A program made the translations under genes and the position numbers. Shown piece by piece: positions 1 through 7,211 of a stretch of 48,585 nucleotides of DNA. Positions within the stretch are counted from its first letter, which is position 1; each line of letters starts with the position of its first letter. This DNA is from a virus, in the IMG/VR virus record IMGVR_UViG_3300036892_000140, positions 1 through 48,585 of that record; one strand, 5' to 3'. Under the pieces are notes generated by a model that was not told the DNA's origin, did not search any database, and worked only from the letters and a program-made list of their open reading frames with translations.

Positions 1-942
1 GTGACTGGCGTTGATATCGAGCCACAGCCGCGCTACTGCGGCGATGCCTTTCACCAGGCCGATGCGCTCACGTTTCCGCTGGAGGGCTACGACTTCATCT
101 GGGCTTCCCCGCCCTGCCAGGCCTTTACGAAGCTTCGGCATATGCCCACAGCGAAGGAGCACCCCGATGTGATCGAGCCGGTGCGGGCTCGTCTGGTGGC
201 GTCGGGGGTTCCGTGGTGCATCGAGAACGTGGAGGATGCGCCGCTGGGCGAGAGCGGCTACCTGATCGTGCTGTGCGGGACGATGTTCGGGTTAGAGACG
301 GCGGACGGCCGCGCGGAGCTGCGGCGGCATCGTCTGTTCGAGACCAGCTTCTCGATTCCGCTGCGGCCAGTGTGCCAGCACGGATTTCGCGGCTGTCTTT
401 CGGTGACCGGCACCGGCCTGGATGACAATGCTAACCGTAACATCCGCCGGTCGGTGGTGAGCGTCGTGGGGCACACCCCGCCGCAGATCGGCCATATGTC
501 CAAGCGGCGCACGGCGATTTGCGTCAACGGCGAGGGATCGCCGATGGCTGGAACGATGACGGCGAGGAGGGATTCTATCACGGTCGGAGGTAAACGCGCG
601 ATGGGAGGACACGCGGGGCGCCGGTCGGTGATTATGGTTTTGGGCAACGGTCCTGAGGATGGAAAAGGCCGTGTAGCGAATCAGCCGCGAGGTGCGAGCA
701 GGCGGGCGATCACGGTCACCGGCAGCACCGCGCAAACCAACGTTGACCACAACCGCACGCGCGAAACGTTCTCGGTTCGGGACGCACAAGCAGCCATGGG
801 GATCGACTGGATGGGCATGCGCGGGCTTTCCCAGGCGGTTCCACCAGCCTACAGCGAGTTCATCGGCCGGCAGGTGCTGGCGCTGCTGGAGGACCAGCAG
901 TTGACCAGCAGCAACCAAGAGGTCGGCCATGGCAACGGTTGA
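1..942 (+). CDS. C5-cytosine DNA methyltransferase, N-terminus missing
   Basis: Predicted to transfer a methyl group from S-adenosylmethionine to C5 of cytosine in DNA. The catalytic PPCQ motif lies at residues 37-40 (C39 nucleophile) and the ENV motif at residues 75-77. The C-terminus has the usual AMGIDWM and PPAYSEFIG blocks. The first residues (TGVDIEP) correspond to the motif just after the SAM-binding FxGxG loop, and that loop is absent, so the window or an old deletion removes the N-terminus. The target-recognition region (about residues 130-241) contains six spaced copies of an R/RR-x-x-(V/I)-x-V-x-G element, where relatives usually show one. No restriction partner is nearby, so a protective or regulatory orphan methylase is inferred. 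The 3' end overlaps the next gene by 14 nt. Confidence 0.85.
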   Translation: MTGVDIEPQPRYCGDAFHQADALTFPLEGYDFIWASPPCQAFTKLRHMPTAKEHPDVIEPVRARLVASGVPWCIENVEDAPLGESGYLIVLCGTMFGLETADGRAELRRHRLFETSFSIPLRPVCQHGFRGCLSVTGTGLDDNANRNIRRSVVSVVGHTPPQIGHMSKRRTAICVNGEGSPMAGTMTARRDSITVGGKRAMGGHAGRRSVIMVLGNGPEDGKGRVANQPRGASRRAITVTGSTAQTNVDHNRTRETFSVRDAQAAMGIDWMGMRGLSQAVPPAYSEFIGRQVLALLEDQQLTSSNQEVGHGNG

Positions 943-1204
943 CGACGCTGCCATGGTTCGCGGGATGCTCCGCAACAATGGCGTCTATCGTGACTCCGGC
1001 GGCGAAGATCCGCGCCCGTACGTCATTGCCCAATACCTGAACGATTACGGGAAGCACGCCTGGAGCCTCTGCTACAGTGCGGCAGCGTTTGACTCTCTGC
1101 TCGCCAGCCCACATTGCCGAGACATCGTGGTGTTGTGGACGCATATGGAAGGGCTGACTGAGGACGGGGATGAGTTTCTGACGCTGGAGGCGCGCCGTGG
1201 CTAG
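929..1204 (+). CDS. Hypothetical protein, 91 aa
   Basis: Small soluble protein with no family recognised. Its start overlaps the end of the methyltransferase gene by 14 nt, which suggests translational coupling in the early operon. The sequence is mixed alpha/beta with an acidic C-terminal part (residues 74-88) and no membrane segment. It is supported by tight packing between two recognisable genes. Confidence 0.6.
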   Translation: MATVDDAAMVRGMLRNNGVYRDSGGEDPRPYVIAQYLNDYGKHAWSLCYSAAAFDSLLASPHCRDIVVLWTHMEGLTEDGDEFLTLEARRG

Positions 1205-1219
1205 CGCGGTGGTAAAGCG

Positions 1220-1648
1220 ATGAAAGGGCCACTGACGGGGGCGGCTCCCGGTGCGGTTCGCAAAGCGGTGGCGGCTCAAATGAGCGATATCGGCCTCACC
1301 GAGGCGCATGTCCAGCAGACCGTTACCGAATTCCTCCAGCTCGAGGGCTGGCGAGCCATCCGCACCGACCCGGTGAGCGACCGCAAGCGCGGCAAAGGCT
1401 TCGGCGAAGTAGGGATGCCGGATTATCTGTACGTGCGGTACGGAATCCGCCACGGAGATGGCTCTTGGATGGGGTCACAGGCCGACGTGCTCTGGATCGA
1501 GTTCAAGCGCCCCCGCCAGCATCCCACCAAAGAGCAGATCGTGTGGCACGCCGTCGAGCGCGGCCGTGGGGCCCTGGTGCTGGTGATCGACGACATCAAC
1601 TTATTCATCGCGTGGTACAAGAACAGCGGCTTGGGGAGGCGGGTATGA
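1220..1648 (+). CDS. VRR-NUC domain nuclease
   Basis: PD-(D/E)xK-type nuclease of the VRR-NUC family, which in phages is often a Holliday-junction resolvase-like or structure-specific endonuclease. The visible signature is G-x-PDYL (D68), then E94-x-K96 in the IEFKRP strand, then Q106 and WH at residues 109-110. A helical segment (residues 25-45) precedes the core. At 142 aa it is the normal size for a stand-alone phage copy. Its place beside DNA methyltransferases and a replication-initiator-like gene suggests work on replication or recombination intermediates. Its stop overlaps the next start (ATGA). Confidence 0.82.
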   Translation: MKGPLTGAAPGAVRKAVAAQMSDIGLTEAHVQQTVTEFLQLEGWRAIRTDPVSDRKRGKGFGEVGMPDYLYVRYGIRHGDGSWMGSQADVLWIEFKRPRQHPTKEQIVWHAVERGRGALVLVIDDINLFIAWYKNSGLGRRV

Positions 1649-1872
1649 AGCGGCGCGCGAGAGTAATTCGCGAGCTGCGGCTCGGCCCTACCACGGCTTA
1701 CGAGCTCGGGGCTATTTTGTTCCCCAATCTCGCCGACCGCGCCGCGATGCGCGCCGCTAGCGCGTGGCTCGCGAATCTGAAGTGTTCCGGGGTGGTAGAG
1801 GTTGTTGGTCAAGTGCCTGGCCCGACGCGGAGAGGTCGCAGCCTCTACGCTCTCAAGGCGGTGAGCGAGTGA
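1645..1872 (+). CDS. Small winged-helix-like protein, 75 aa
   Basis: Basic protein whose pattern (basic N-terminus, helix, RAAMRAASAWLANLKCSGVVE helix-then-strand, basic wing, YALK end) resembles a small winged-helix DNA-binding domain; exact family not recognised. The ATG at 1645 is chosen because it overlaps the upstream stop by 4 nt, and the gene ends 1 nt into the next ATG. This coupled spacing supports translation. A regulatory or replication role is inferred only. Confidence 0.6.
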   Translation: MKRRARVIRELRLGPTTAYELGAILFPNLADRAAMRAASAWLANLKCSGVVEVVGQVPGPTRRGRSLYALKAVSE

Positions 1873-2903
1873 TGCTCAAAGCGCCGTTTCCTTGGTTCGG
1901 AGGCAAGTCGCGCGCGGCGGAGCTGATCTGGTCGCGCCTGGGCGACGTGTCGAATTACGTCGAGCCCTTCGCCGGGTCGCTCGCGGTGCTGCTCGCTCGA
2001 GAGTCCGAGCCGCGCATCGAAACGGTGAACGATCGCGACTGCTATCTGGCCAATTTCTGGCGCGCTGTCTCTGCGGATCCGGTGAAAGTCGCACGCCACG
2101 CCGACTGGCCGGTGAACGAAGCCGATCTGCGGGCCCGGCATCAGTGGCTCTGCTCCCGCGCGAAATTCCGGGAGCGCATGCTCGCGGATCCGCATTACTG
2201 CGACGCCAAGATCGCGGGCTGGTGGGTGTGGGGCGTGTCGCAGTGGATCGGCTCGGGGTGGTGCTCGCATCCGGAATGGATCGGCCGAGGCCAGGGCCAG
2301 CGCGCGCCACGCGGTTTGAACACACTGGACAGCCGAAAGCCGCATCTGTCGAGCCGCAACGGCATCCACATCTGGAAAAATCGCCCGCAGCTCACCAACG
2401 AGATGGGCGTCCATGCGAAGCGCCCGGTCGTTGACTGGCTCCTGGCGCTGTCCGAGCGCCTGCGGCGCGTGCGCGTGTGCTGCGGCGACTGGGCGCGCAT
2501 TGTTACTCCGTCGTGCACGTGGAAGCTCGGCGGGGGCACACTGACCGGCGTGGTGCTCGATCCACCCTACGATTTGCGTGTCGCGCGATCGAGCAATGCT
2601 GGCTCGGCCGGCGCGGCGCCCACTGACAAGCTCTACTCGTTCCACGACAACGATCTCTCGGCCGACGTCCGGAAGTGGGCCATCATGAACGGCGACAATC
2701 CACGTCTGCGGATTGCGCTGTGCGGGCTCGCCGATGAACACAGCATGCCGCCGGATTGGGAAGCTGTCGAATGGAAGGCACCCAGCGGCTACAGCCGGAA
2801 GGCGCGGCGCGAGGTGATCTGGTTTTCACCGCACTGCCTGAAGCAGGAGACGCTTCTGAAGATCGGGCTGCAACGGGAACGTGAGGTGCTGGCACTGTTA
2901 TGA
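1872..2903 (+). CDS. D12-class N6-adenine DNA methyltransferase (Dam-like)
   Basis: Predicted SAM-dependent N6-adenine methyltransferase of the D12 (MethyltransfD12) class, 343 aa. The SAM-binding loop PWFGGKS is at residues 7-13, the YVEPFAGS block follows near residue 34, and the catalytic DPPY motif begins at D230. The ATG at 1872 overlaps the upstream stop and puts FGGK at the usual distance from the N-terminus; an upstream extension would add an unrelated 36-residue tail. With the C5 methylase at the left edge, the phage carries two methyltransferases of different base specificity. Protection from host restriction or marking of phage DNA is inferred. Confidence 0.9.
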   Translation: MLKAPFPWFGGKSRAAELIWSRLGDVSNYVEPFAGSLAVLLARESEPRIETVNDRDCYLANFWRAVSADPVKVARHADWPVNEADLRARHQWLCSRAKFRERMLADPHYCDAKIAGWWVWGVSQWIGSGWCSHPEWIGRGQGQRAPRGLNTLDSRKPHLSSRNGIHIWKNRPQLTNEMGVHAKRPVVDWLLALSERLRRVRVCCGDWARIVTPSCTWKLGGGTLTGVVLDPPYDLRVARSSNAGSAGAAPTDKLYSFHDNDLSADVRKWAIMNGDNPRLRIALCGLADEHSMPPDWEAVEWKAPSGYSRKARREVIWFSPHCLKQETLLKIGLQREREVLALL

Positions 2904-3535
2904 GCCGCGGCGTCGAGCGCTTCTATCGCTGGCTCGTCTGGCGCGCCGGAGATGACCAGCAGTGTCACTGGCGCCAGGAGCGCATGGCAGAGGAGCTGGG
3001 TGTCACGCTGCGTACGGTCGAGCGCTGGGTGGCCGAGCTGAAGAGGCGCGGGCTGCTGGAGGTGCGGAAGCGGTCGCAGGAATCGGCGGTCATGACGGTT
3101 AGTCGACCCCGGCAAATGACCTTGGATTTCTCCACACCGCTGGCAGAACACTTGGAAACGAGCGGGTGTCGTGCACCAGAGAACACCGACTCGAGCACTC
3201 CCGGACGGGTGGCGATCAGTGGAGAAGTTGTTGAAAACGTAACCCGACATTCCGAAATGTCGGGTCAGATGTCGGGTCAGATGTCGGGTTGCCAAAGAGG
3301 TAAGGAATCTTTGGAATTATTGGAAACAACAGCTAGCCAGCCGGCGCGTAAGCCTCCGGCTGTGGAAATACCGGAAGAGGTGATCGAGGACGAGGGCGGC
3401 CGCAGGTTCATGAACCCGGCGTTCATTCGGGTCCGTGATGCGCTGATCGCATCGGAAGAGAAAATCCGGCGGGCGCGGGCACCGGATCGCTACCGTGCGG
3501 CAATCGTCAGACGGGTGATGGGTGGTGGCCCGTGA
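2900..3535 (+). CDS. HTH replication-initiator-like protein with an internal iteron-like array
   Basis: A 211-aa protein with an N-terminal helix-turn-helix or winged-helix domain (about residues 24-62, including EELGVTLRTVERWVAELKRRG). This resembles phage replication initiators and HTH_36-type proteins. The middle is low-complexity, and residues 122-130 read MSG three times with a QMSG repeat. That stretch is encoded by a 12-bp-period direct repeat plus an inverted copy (3242-3289), followed by an AT-rich patch. The arrangement recalls lambda O-type genes that contain their own origin. The C-terminal helix (residues 170-205) is basic. It overlaps the upstream and downstream genes by 4 nt each. 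Confidence 0.65.
   Translation: MSRGVERFYRWLVWRAGDDQQCHWRQERMAEELGVTLRTVERWVAELKRRGLLEVRKRSQESAVMTVSRPRQMTLDFSTPLAEHLETSGCRAPENTDSSTPGRVAISGEVVENVTRHSEMSGQMSGQMSGCQRGKESLELLETTASQPARKPPAVEIPEEVIEDEGGRRFMNPAFIRVRDALIASEEKIRRARAPDRYRAAIVRRVMGGGP
3242..3289. repeat. Iteron-like array and palindrome; candidate replication origin
   Basis: Three copies of ATGTCGGGT start at 3257, 3269 and 3281 with a 12-bp period. The first also forms the right arm of a perfect 10-bp inverted repeat (3242-3251 with 3256-3265, 4-nt spacer). An A/T-rich stretch follows at 3300-3335. Direct repeats beside an AT-rich segment inside a DNA-binding protein gene are the hallmark of lambda O or P22-type origins. That this is an origin is inference. 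Confidence 0.5.
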
Positions 3536-3876
3536 GCCGCCGACCGTTCTTGATGGACTTCGAGCTGCACGATCCGGACGTCGGGCGCGATGGCTTCGTG
3601 GAGGAGCTCTATGCCGCGCGGTTTCGGGCTGAGCAGGCGGAGCGCGAGCTCGAGCTCGACGCCAAGATCGCGATGGGCTGGGGCACGACGAAGCCGGAGC
3701 ACATCCCAGCGGATTGGATGTTCCGGTACGGCCCAGACACCGAGGCCCGGCGCGCGGCGTATCGAAATGCGCACCAGGGGCACGGTCGGGGCGGGCGGAC
3801 TGCGAACGAGAACAAGAGCAGGAGGCTGATGGAAGCGGCTGCCGCGCGGCGCGCGAAACGATTACAAACGGTGTGA
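3532..3876 (+). CDS. Hypothetical protein, 114 aa
   Basis: Soluble charged protein with no family recognised. It has a central helix rich in Glu, Arg and Ala (about residues 22-48, likely coiled coil) and a strongly basic C-terminus (residues 85-112). The GTG start overlaps the upstream stop by 4 nt. A DNA-associated role is possible from the basic tail but not shown. Confidence 0.6.
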   Translation: MSRRPFLMDFELHDPDVGRDGFVEELYAARFRAEQAERELELDAKIAMGWGTTKPEHIPADWMFRYGPDTEARRAAYRNAHQGHGRGGRTANENKSRRLMEAAAARRAKRLQTV

Positions 3877-3882
3877 CAAAAC

Positions 3883-4293
3883 GTGCCGGCTAAGGGAAAG
3901 AGCAAAATAACCGAGCAGCAGCGGCACAAGATCGCTGCTGGGCGCGCGGCTGGGAAGACCCGCAAAGCGATTGCGGCCGAGACCGGCCTCGCGCCCGGCA
4001 CGGTCGGTAACCAGGCGAGCGATCCGCGCGTGGTCACCCTCACGCTGAAGCTGAAACAGCGCGAGGAGCCGCGAATCACACGCATCTACGGCCACACGCT
4101 GCGCACGCTCGAGCGAGACGTGAAGTCGAAGGACAACGCCATCTGCGCGATGGCGCGCGGCCAGTTCCTCAGGCTGCTGCCGATGGGTGATCCGCCGCTG
4201 CTGCGGATGGCGTCAGCGGACACGTCGGGCGGGGATTTCACGCTGGAGGAGCTGCTGATCAGCTACCGGAAAGTCACGGTGGCGGCCACGTGA
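3883..4293 (+). CDS. HTH protein, possible terminase small subunit
   Basis: A 136-aa protein whose N-terminal half (residues 8-50) reads as a homeodomain-like HTH: ITEQQRHKIAAG, then AGKTRKAIAAETGLAPGTVGN. Small terminase subunits of many phages begin this way, and the gene lies about 1.2 kb upstream of TerL, so a DNA-recognition role in packaging is the best guess. The C-terminal half has helices and no recognisable catalytic motif. It could instead be a transcription regulator. The start is GTG, 6 nt after the upstream stop. Confidence 0.5.
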   Translation: MPAKGKSKITEQQRHKIAAGRAAGKTRKAIAAETGLAPGTVGNQASDPRVVTLTLKLKQREEPRITRIYGHTLRTLERDVKSKDNAICAMARGQFLRLLPMGDPPLLRMASADTSGGDFTLEELLISYRKVTVAAT

Positions 4294-4445
4294 GACATTT
4301 GTGCCTCTTGGCGGCCCTGATATGGTCGACGGTTGGCGGCGTGTGTGTGTTCCGTGGGGATTGGAAGGGCTTCGCAGGCTGCGGTTTATTTGCCGTGGTG
4401 TACGCCTTGGTTGCGGTGGCGTTGAGGGAAACGGATGGTGGATGA
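4290..4445 (+). CDS. Tiny membrane protein, 51 aa
   Basis: GTG-initiated frame that overlaps the upstream stop by 4 nt and runs 11 nt into the next gene. The translation has two hydrophobic stretches (residues 4-20 and 28-44) separated by a short charged loop with Arg, Asp and Lys, typical of a two-pass membrane peptide. Spacing and hydrophobicity support a real gene. The function is unknown; small phage membrane proteins include holins and exclusion proteins. Confidence 0.45.
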   Translation: MRHLCLLAALIWSTVGGVCVFRGDWKGFAGCGLFAVVYALVAVALRETDGG

Positions 4446-4974
4446 GGCGCTGTTCAACCTGCACCGCGCCTGGGCCGAGGGCATCGGGCGCAGCGTTAAA
4501 CGCAGACTCCCGCCGTCGTTTGACACCCAGGAACTGGAGCACATCGCGGTGATCCAGCATTGGAAATGCGTGGAGGCCTACGATCCGGCGCTCAATGACA
4601 ATTACCGGGCGTTCGCCTACGCAGCCATTCGCGGGGCGGTATGGATGGCTTGCCGGCGGCGGGAGTACCGGGAGTCCACGCATGACGAGCTGCCCGGTTT
4701 CCAGGTGGTAGATCTGCGCGAGGGCGCTGAGGCGGCGATGCTTCGCAAGGAAGCGCGGCGCAACGTGGGAGGGCCGCTAGACCGGCGGCATTTGGCGAAG
4801 ATCCGGGCGGCGCTCGCCAGTCTGATGCCGGCGGATGCGTACCTGGTGCGGAGGATTTATCTGGAGGGCGCGGACGAAGCGGCGATTTGTGAGTTGTGGC
4901 ACATGGATGCGAAAGCGCTGGCAGCGCGGTTGCGTCAGGCAGTGGCAAAGCTGAAGAGAGAGGTGAATGGCTAA
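4435..4974 (+). CDS. Sigma-70-family-like protein
   Basis: A 179-aa protein resembling a minimal sigma factor. Residues 28-76 match the shape of region 2 in FliA/WhiG-type sigma factors: a D-T-Q-E-L-x-H-I-A helix, K-C-V-E-A-Y-D-P, then F-A-Y-A-A-I-R-G-A-V and a basic stretch. Residues 125-176 hold a degenerate region-4-like helical DNA-binding domain. The expected role is to redirect host RNA polymerase or to control late genes, and it lies directly upstream of the packaging and structural operon. It could instead be a packaging HTH protein that borrowed the fold. Confidence 0.6.
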   Translation: MVDEALFNLHRAWAEGIGRSVKRRLPPSFDTQELEHIAVIQHWKCVEAYDPALNDNYRAFAYAAIRGAVWMACRRREYRESTHDELPGFQVVDLREGAEAAMLRKEARRNVGGPLDRRHLAKIRAALASLMPADAYLVRRIYLEGADEAAICELWHMDAKALAARLRQAVAKLKREVNG

Positions 4975-5242
4975 AAGGGGCGGTTTGGTGTGCGCGCCGG
5001 CGGATGCGCCAAGGACAATTCGAGGATCGGTGTTTGATCGCCAATGTTCCAGATGCTCCCGCGTGGTGATGGTTTCGCCAATCGGCCAACAGGCGCTCAG
5101 AGCAGATCCCCAACTGGAGGTGATCTGTTTGCCATGCGCGGAGCGATGGGAACCCGATAGTCTGGCGTCCGCGCTGCTGGTGTTGTTGGAGGACATTATG
5201 GAAAGCGATGTTGTGCCGAACCTGCGGAGGCACCGCAATTGA
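4967..5242 (+). CDS. Small zinc-binding protein, 91 aa
   Basis: Contains CSRC near residue 27 and CLPC near residue 54, spaced like one treble-clef or zinc-ribbon site. The remainder is a short helix. It overlaps the upstream gene by 8 nt. No family is recognised; small zinc proteins are common next to phage packaging genes. Confidence 0.6.
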   Translation: MAKRGGLVCAPADAPRTIRGSVFDRQCSRCSRVVMVSPIGQQALRADPQLEVICLPCAERWEPDSLASALLVLLEDIMESDVVPNLRRHRN

Positions 5243-5448
5243 CGCCCGGAGTGGATCTGGTGATCGCGCTGGTGTGGCACGCGGTGTACACGATGTCTGG
5301 CCTTGAGCGTCTGCCCCGCAACCCGTACGAGCTGATGCTGTGTTGGCTGAACTTCAGCGCGGTTTTTCTCCTGGTGCTGACCGTGGATGCGGTGTGCACG
5401 CTAGTCCGGTGGGTGGTGGACGTCCTGGTCGCCGGGTACGCGCCGTGA
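5239..5448 (+). CDS. Small membrane protein, 69 aa
   Basis: TTG-initiated protein overlapping the upstream stop by 4 nt and the TerL start by 4 nt. The C-terminal half (residues 33-66) is strongly hydrophobic and can form one or two membrane helices; the N-terminus carries a shorter hydrophobic stretch. The function is unknown. Its position is held by coupling on both sides. Confidence 0.5.
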   Translation: MTPGVDLVIALVWHAVYTMSGLERLPRNPYELMLCWLNFSAVFLLVLTVDAVCTLVRWVVDVLVAGYAP

Positions 5449-7211
5449 GGCCTGAGCAGCTGACGCCGCCCCAGCAGGCCGAACTCCTTCACGCCTTCCA
5501 GGACCATCCGCGCTTCTGCCGCGAGGCACTACGGATCCGCGAGCGCATCGGCAGCACCGTACCGTTCGAGTGCTGGCCGAGTCAGATCAAACTTAACGGA
5601 GCGATCAAACGGCAACGCGCGCGCCGGAGGCCGGTCCGCCAAGTGGTACTCAAAACGCGGCGCTCCGGATTCACCATGGGCAGCTGTTCGGAGATGTTCC
5701 AGGACGTGCCCTTCTTCCCCGGCCGGCGAGGCCTCGTCATCGCCGACCACTACGACCCGGCGGGCCTCGAAGCATTCGACTACCTGGTGCAGTTCCAAAT
5801 GGGCTACGTGCCATTTGGGCCTTTTCCGGGCGCGAAGATCGCCCTGCCAAAGCTCCTGAAGCCAGAGCCGCATCGCCTGGTGTCGCCAGTGCCTAAGGGC
5901 GCGACACTCGAGCTGCTGTGGGACAACGGGTCGGCCATCGATGTGATGTCGGCCGAGGGCGGCAACGTGGGGCGCGGCGGCGGCCGGCACTGGATCCTTG
6001 GGGACGAAGCGGCGTTCTGGAGATCGGCCGAAGTGACGCTGACCGCCGTGCTGAACATGGTGCCGGATCTGCCCGAGACCGATGTGATCCTGCAATCGAC
6101 GGCGAACGGGCTGGGCGGAGAATTCTACGAGCTATGCCAGAAGGCGCAGGACCCGGCGAGTGGATCGGGCTTCGAGTTCCTGTTCTTCGGATGGCTGGAG
6201 CATCCGCTCTATCGGCTGGCGTTCGAACACGCGGCGGATGAGGTGCACCTGGCGGATCACCTGGACCGCGAAGAGGGCGAGCTCCACGAACTGCGCGGCG
6301 CCACACTCCAGCAGCTCCACTGGCGGCGGCGCAAGATAGCGACCGAGTGCCGCGGGCACATCGAGTTGTTCCACCAGGAATATCCCACCACACCCGACGA
6401 GGCTTTTCTTTCCTCCGGACGCCCGGCGTTGACGATATCGACCCTGGTCCGCATGCCGGTGTGGAAAGATCCGCTGGTGGGCGAGCTCCAGGAGGTTGAG
6501 GAGTTTCCGCACAAGCGATTGCAATTCGTCCCGCGCGAGCACGGGGCGCTGATCGTTGGGAAGAAGCCGGAAGCCGGCAAGAGCTACGCGCTGGCGGCGG
6601 ATCCGGCGAAGGGCATAGACGTATCGGAGGGCAAGCGGGGCACCGATCCGGATTGGGCGGTGAGCGGCGTGTTCGACCTGGACACCGGTGAGCAGGTAGC
6701 GATGTTGCGGGAACGCATCCGCCCGGTGCCGTTCGCCGAATACATCGCCCTGCTGGGGCGGCTCTACAATTGGGCGTTTCTGATTCCGGAGTCGAACGAC
6801 GCCGGCTTCATTGACGCTCTGTTGAGAACAAAATACCCGCTGGAGCGCATTTACACCACGCGGCGCGATCCCACCGACCGGCGCAGCATCCAGCCACAGG
6901 AGATCGGCTTCTACACCGACGCCACGACGAGGCCGTGGCTGGTGTCGGCGCTGGACGACGACATGCGCACGCTGGCAATTATCATTCGAAGCCCGATCGC
7001 GCAACAGGAATGTCGCACTTTTGTCATCAAACCCAACGGGAAGGCCGAGCACCAGGTGGGCTGTCACGACGATTGCGTAATCATGTGCGGGCTGTTCTCG
7101 GTGGGGCGGCGGGTGGCGCCGCGCAAGCTGATGCGTGCGGCTGTGGACGCGGCGCGCGCGAGGGTGTCCACGTATGGTAAACGGCGCGATCGCGAGGACC
7201 ACGAAGACTAG
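5445..7211 (+). CDS. terL: Terminase large subunit
   Basis: Packaging ATPase and nuclease that cuts phage DNA and drives it through the portal, 588 aa. The ATPase domain shows a variant Walker A (KTRRSGFT, residues 70-77), Walker B WILGDEAAF (D187, E188) and coupling motif QSTANG (217-222). The RNase-H-like nuclease begins at about residue 380 (AADPAKG, D386) with a further acidic pair, HDD, near the C-terminus. The GTG at 5445 is preferred because it overlaps the upstream stop; a longer frame upstream only shadows the membrane-protein gene. It is followed by a zinc/HTH gene and the portal, as in P22-like packaging modules. Confidence 0.95.
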   Translation: MRPEQLTPPQQAELLHAFQDHPRFCREALRIRERIGSTVPFECWPSQIKLNGAIKRQRARRRPVRQVVLKTRRSGFTMGSCSEMFQDVPFFPGRRGLVIADHYDPAGLEAFDYLVQFQMGYVPFGPFPGAKIALPKLLKPEPHRLVSPVPKGATLELLWDNGSAIDVMSAEGGNVGRGGGRHWILGDEAAFWRSAEVTLTAVLNMVPDLPETDVILQSTANGLGGEFYELCQKAQDPASGSGFEFLFFGWLEHPLYRLAFEHAADEVHLADHLDREEGELHELRGATLQQLHWRRRKIATECRGHIELFHQEYPTTPDEAFLSSGRPALTISTLVRMPVWKDPLVGELQEVEEFPHKRLQFVPREHGALIVGKKPEAGKSYALAADPAKGIDVSEGKRGTDPDWAVSGVFDLDTGEQVAMLRERIRPVPFAEYIALLGRLYNWAFLIPESNDAGFIDALLRTKYPLERIYTTRRDPTDRRSIQPQEIGFYTDATTRPWLVSALDDDMRTLAIIIRSPIAQQECRTFVIKPNGKAEHQVGCHDDCVIMCGLFSVGRRVAPRKLMRAAVDAARARVSTYGKRRDREDHED

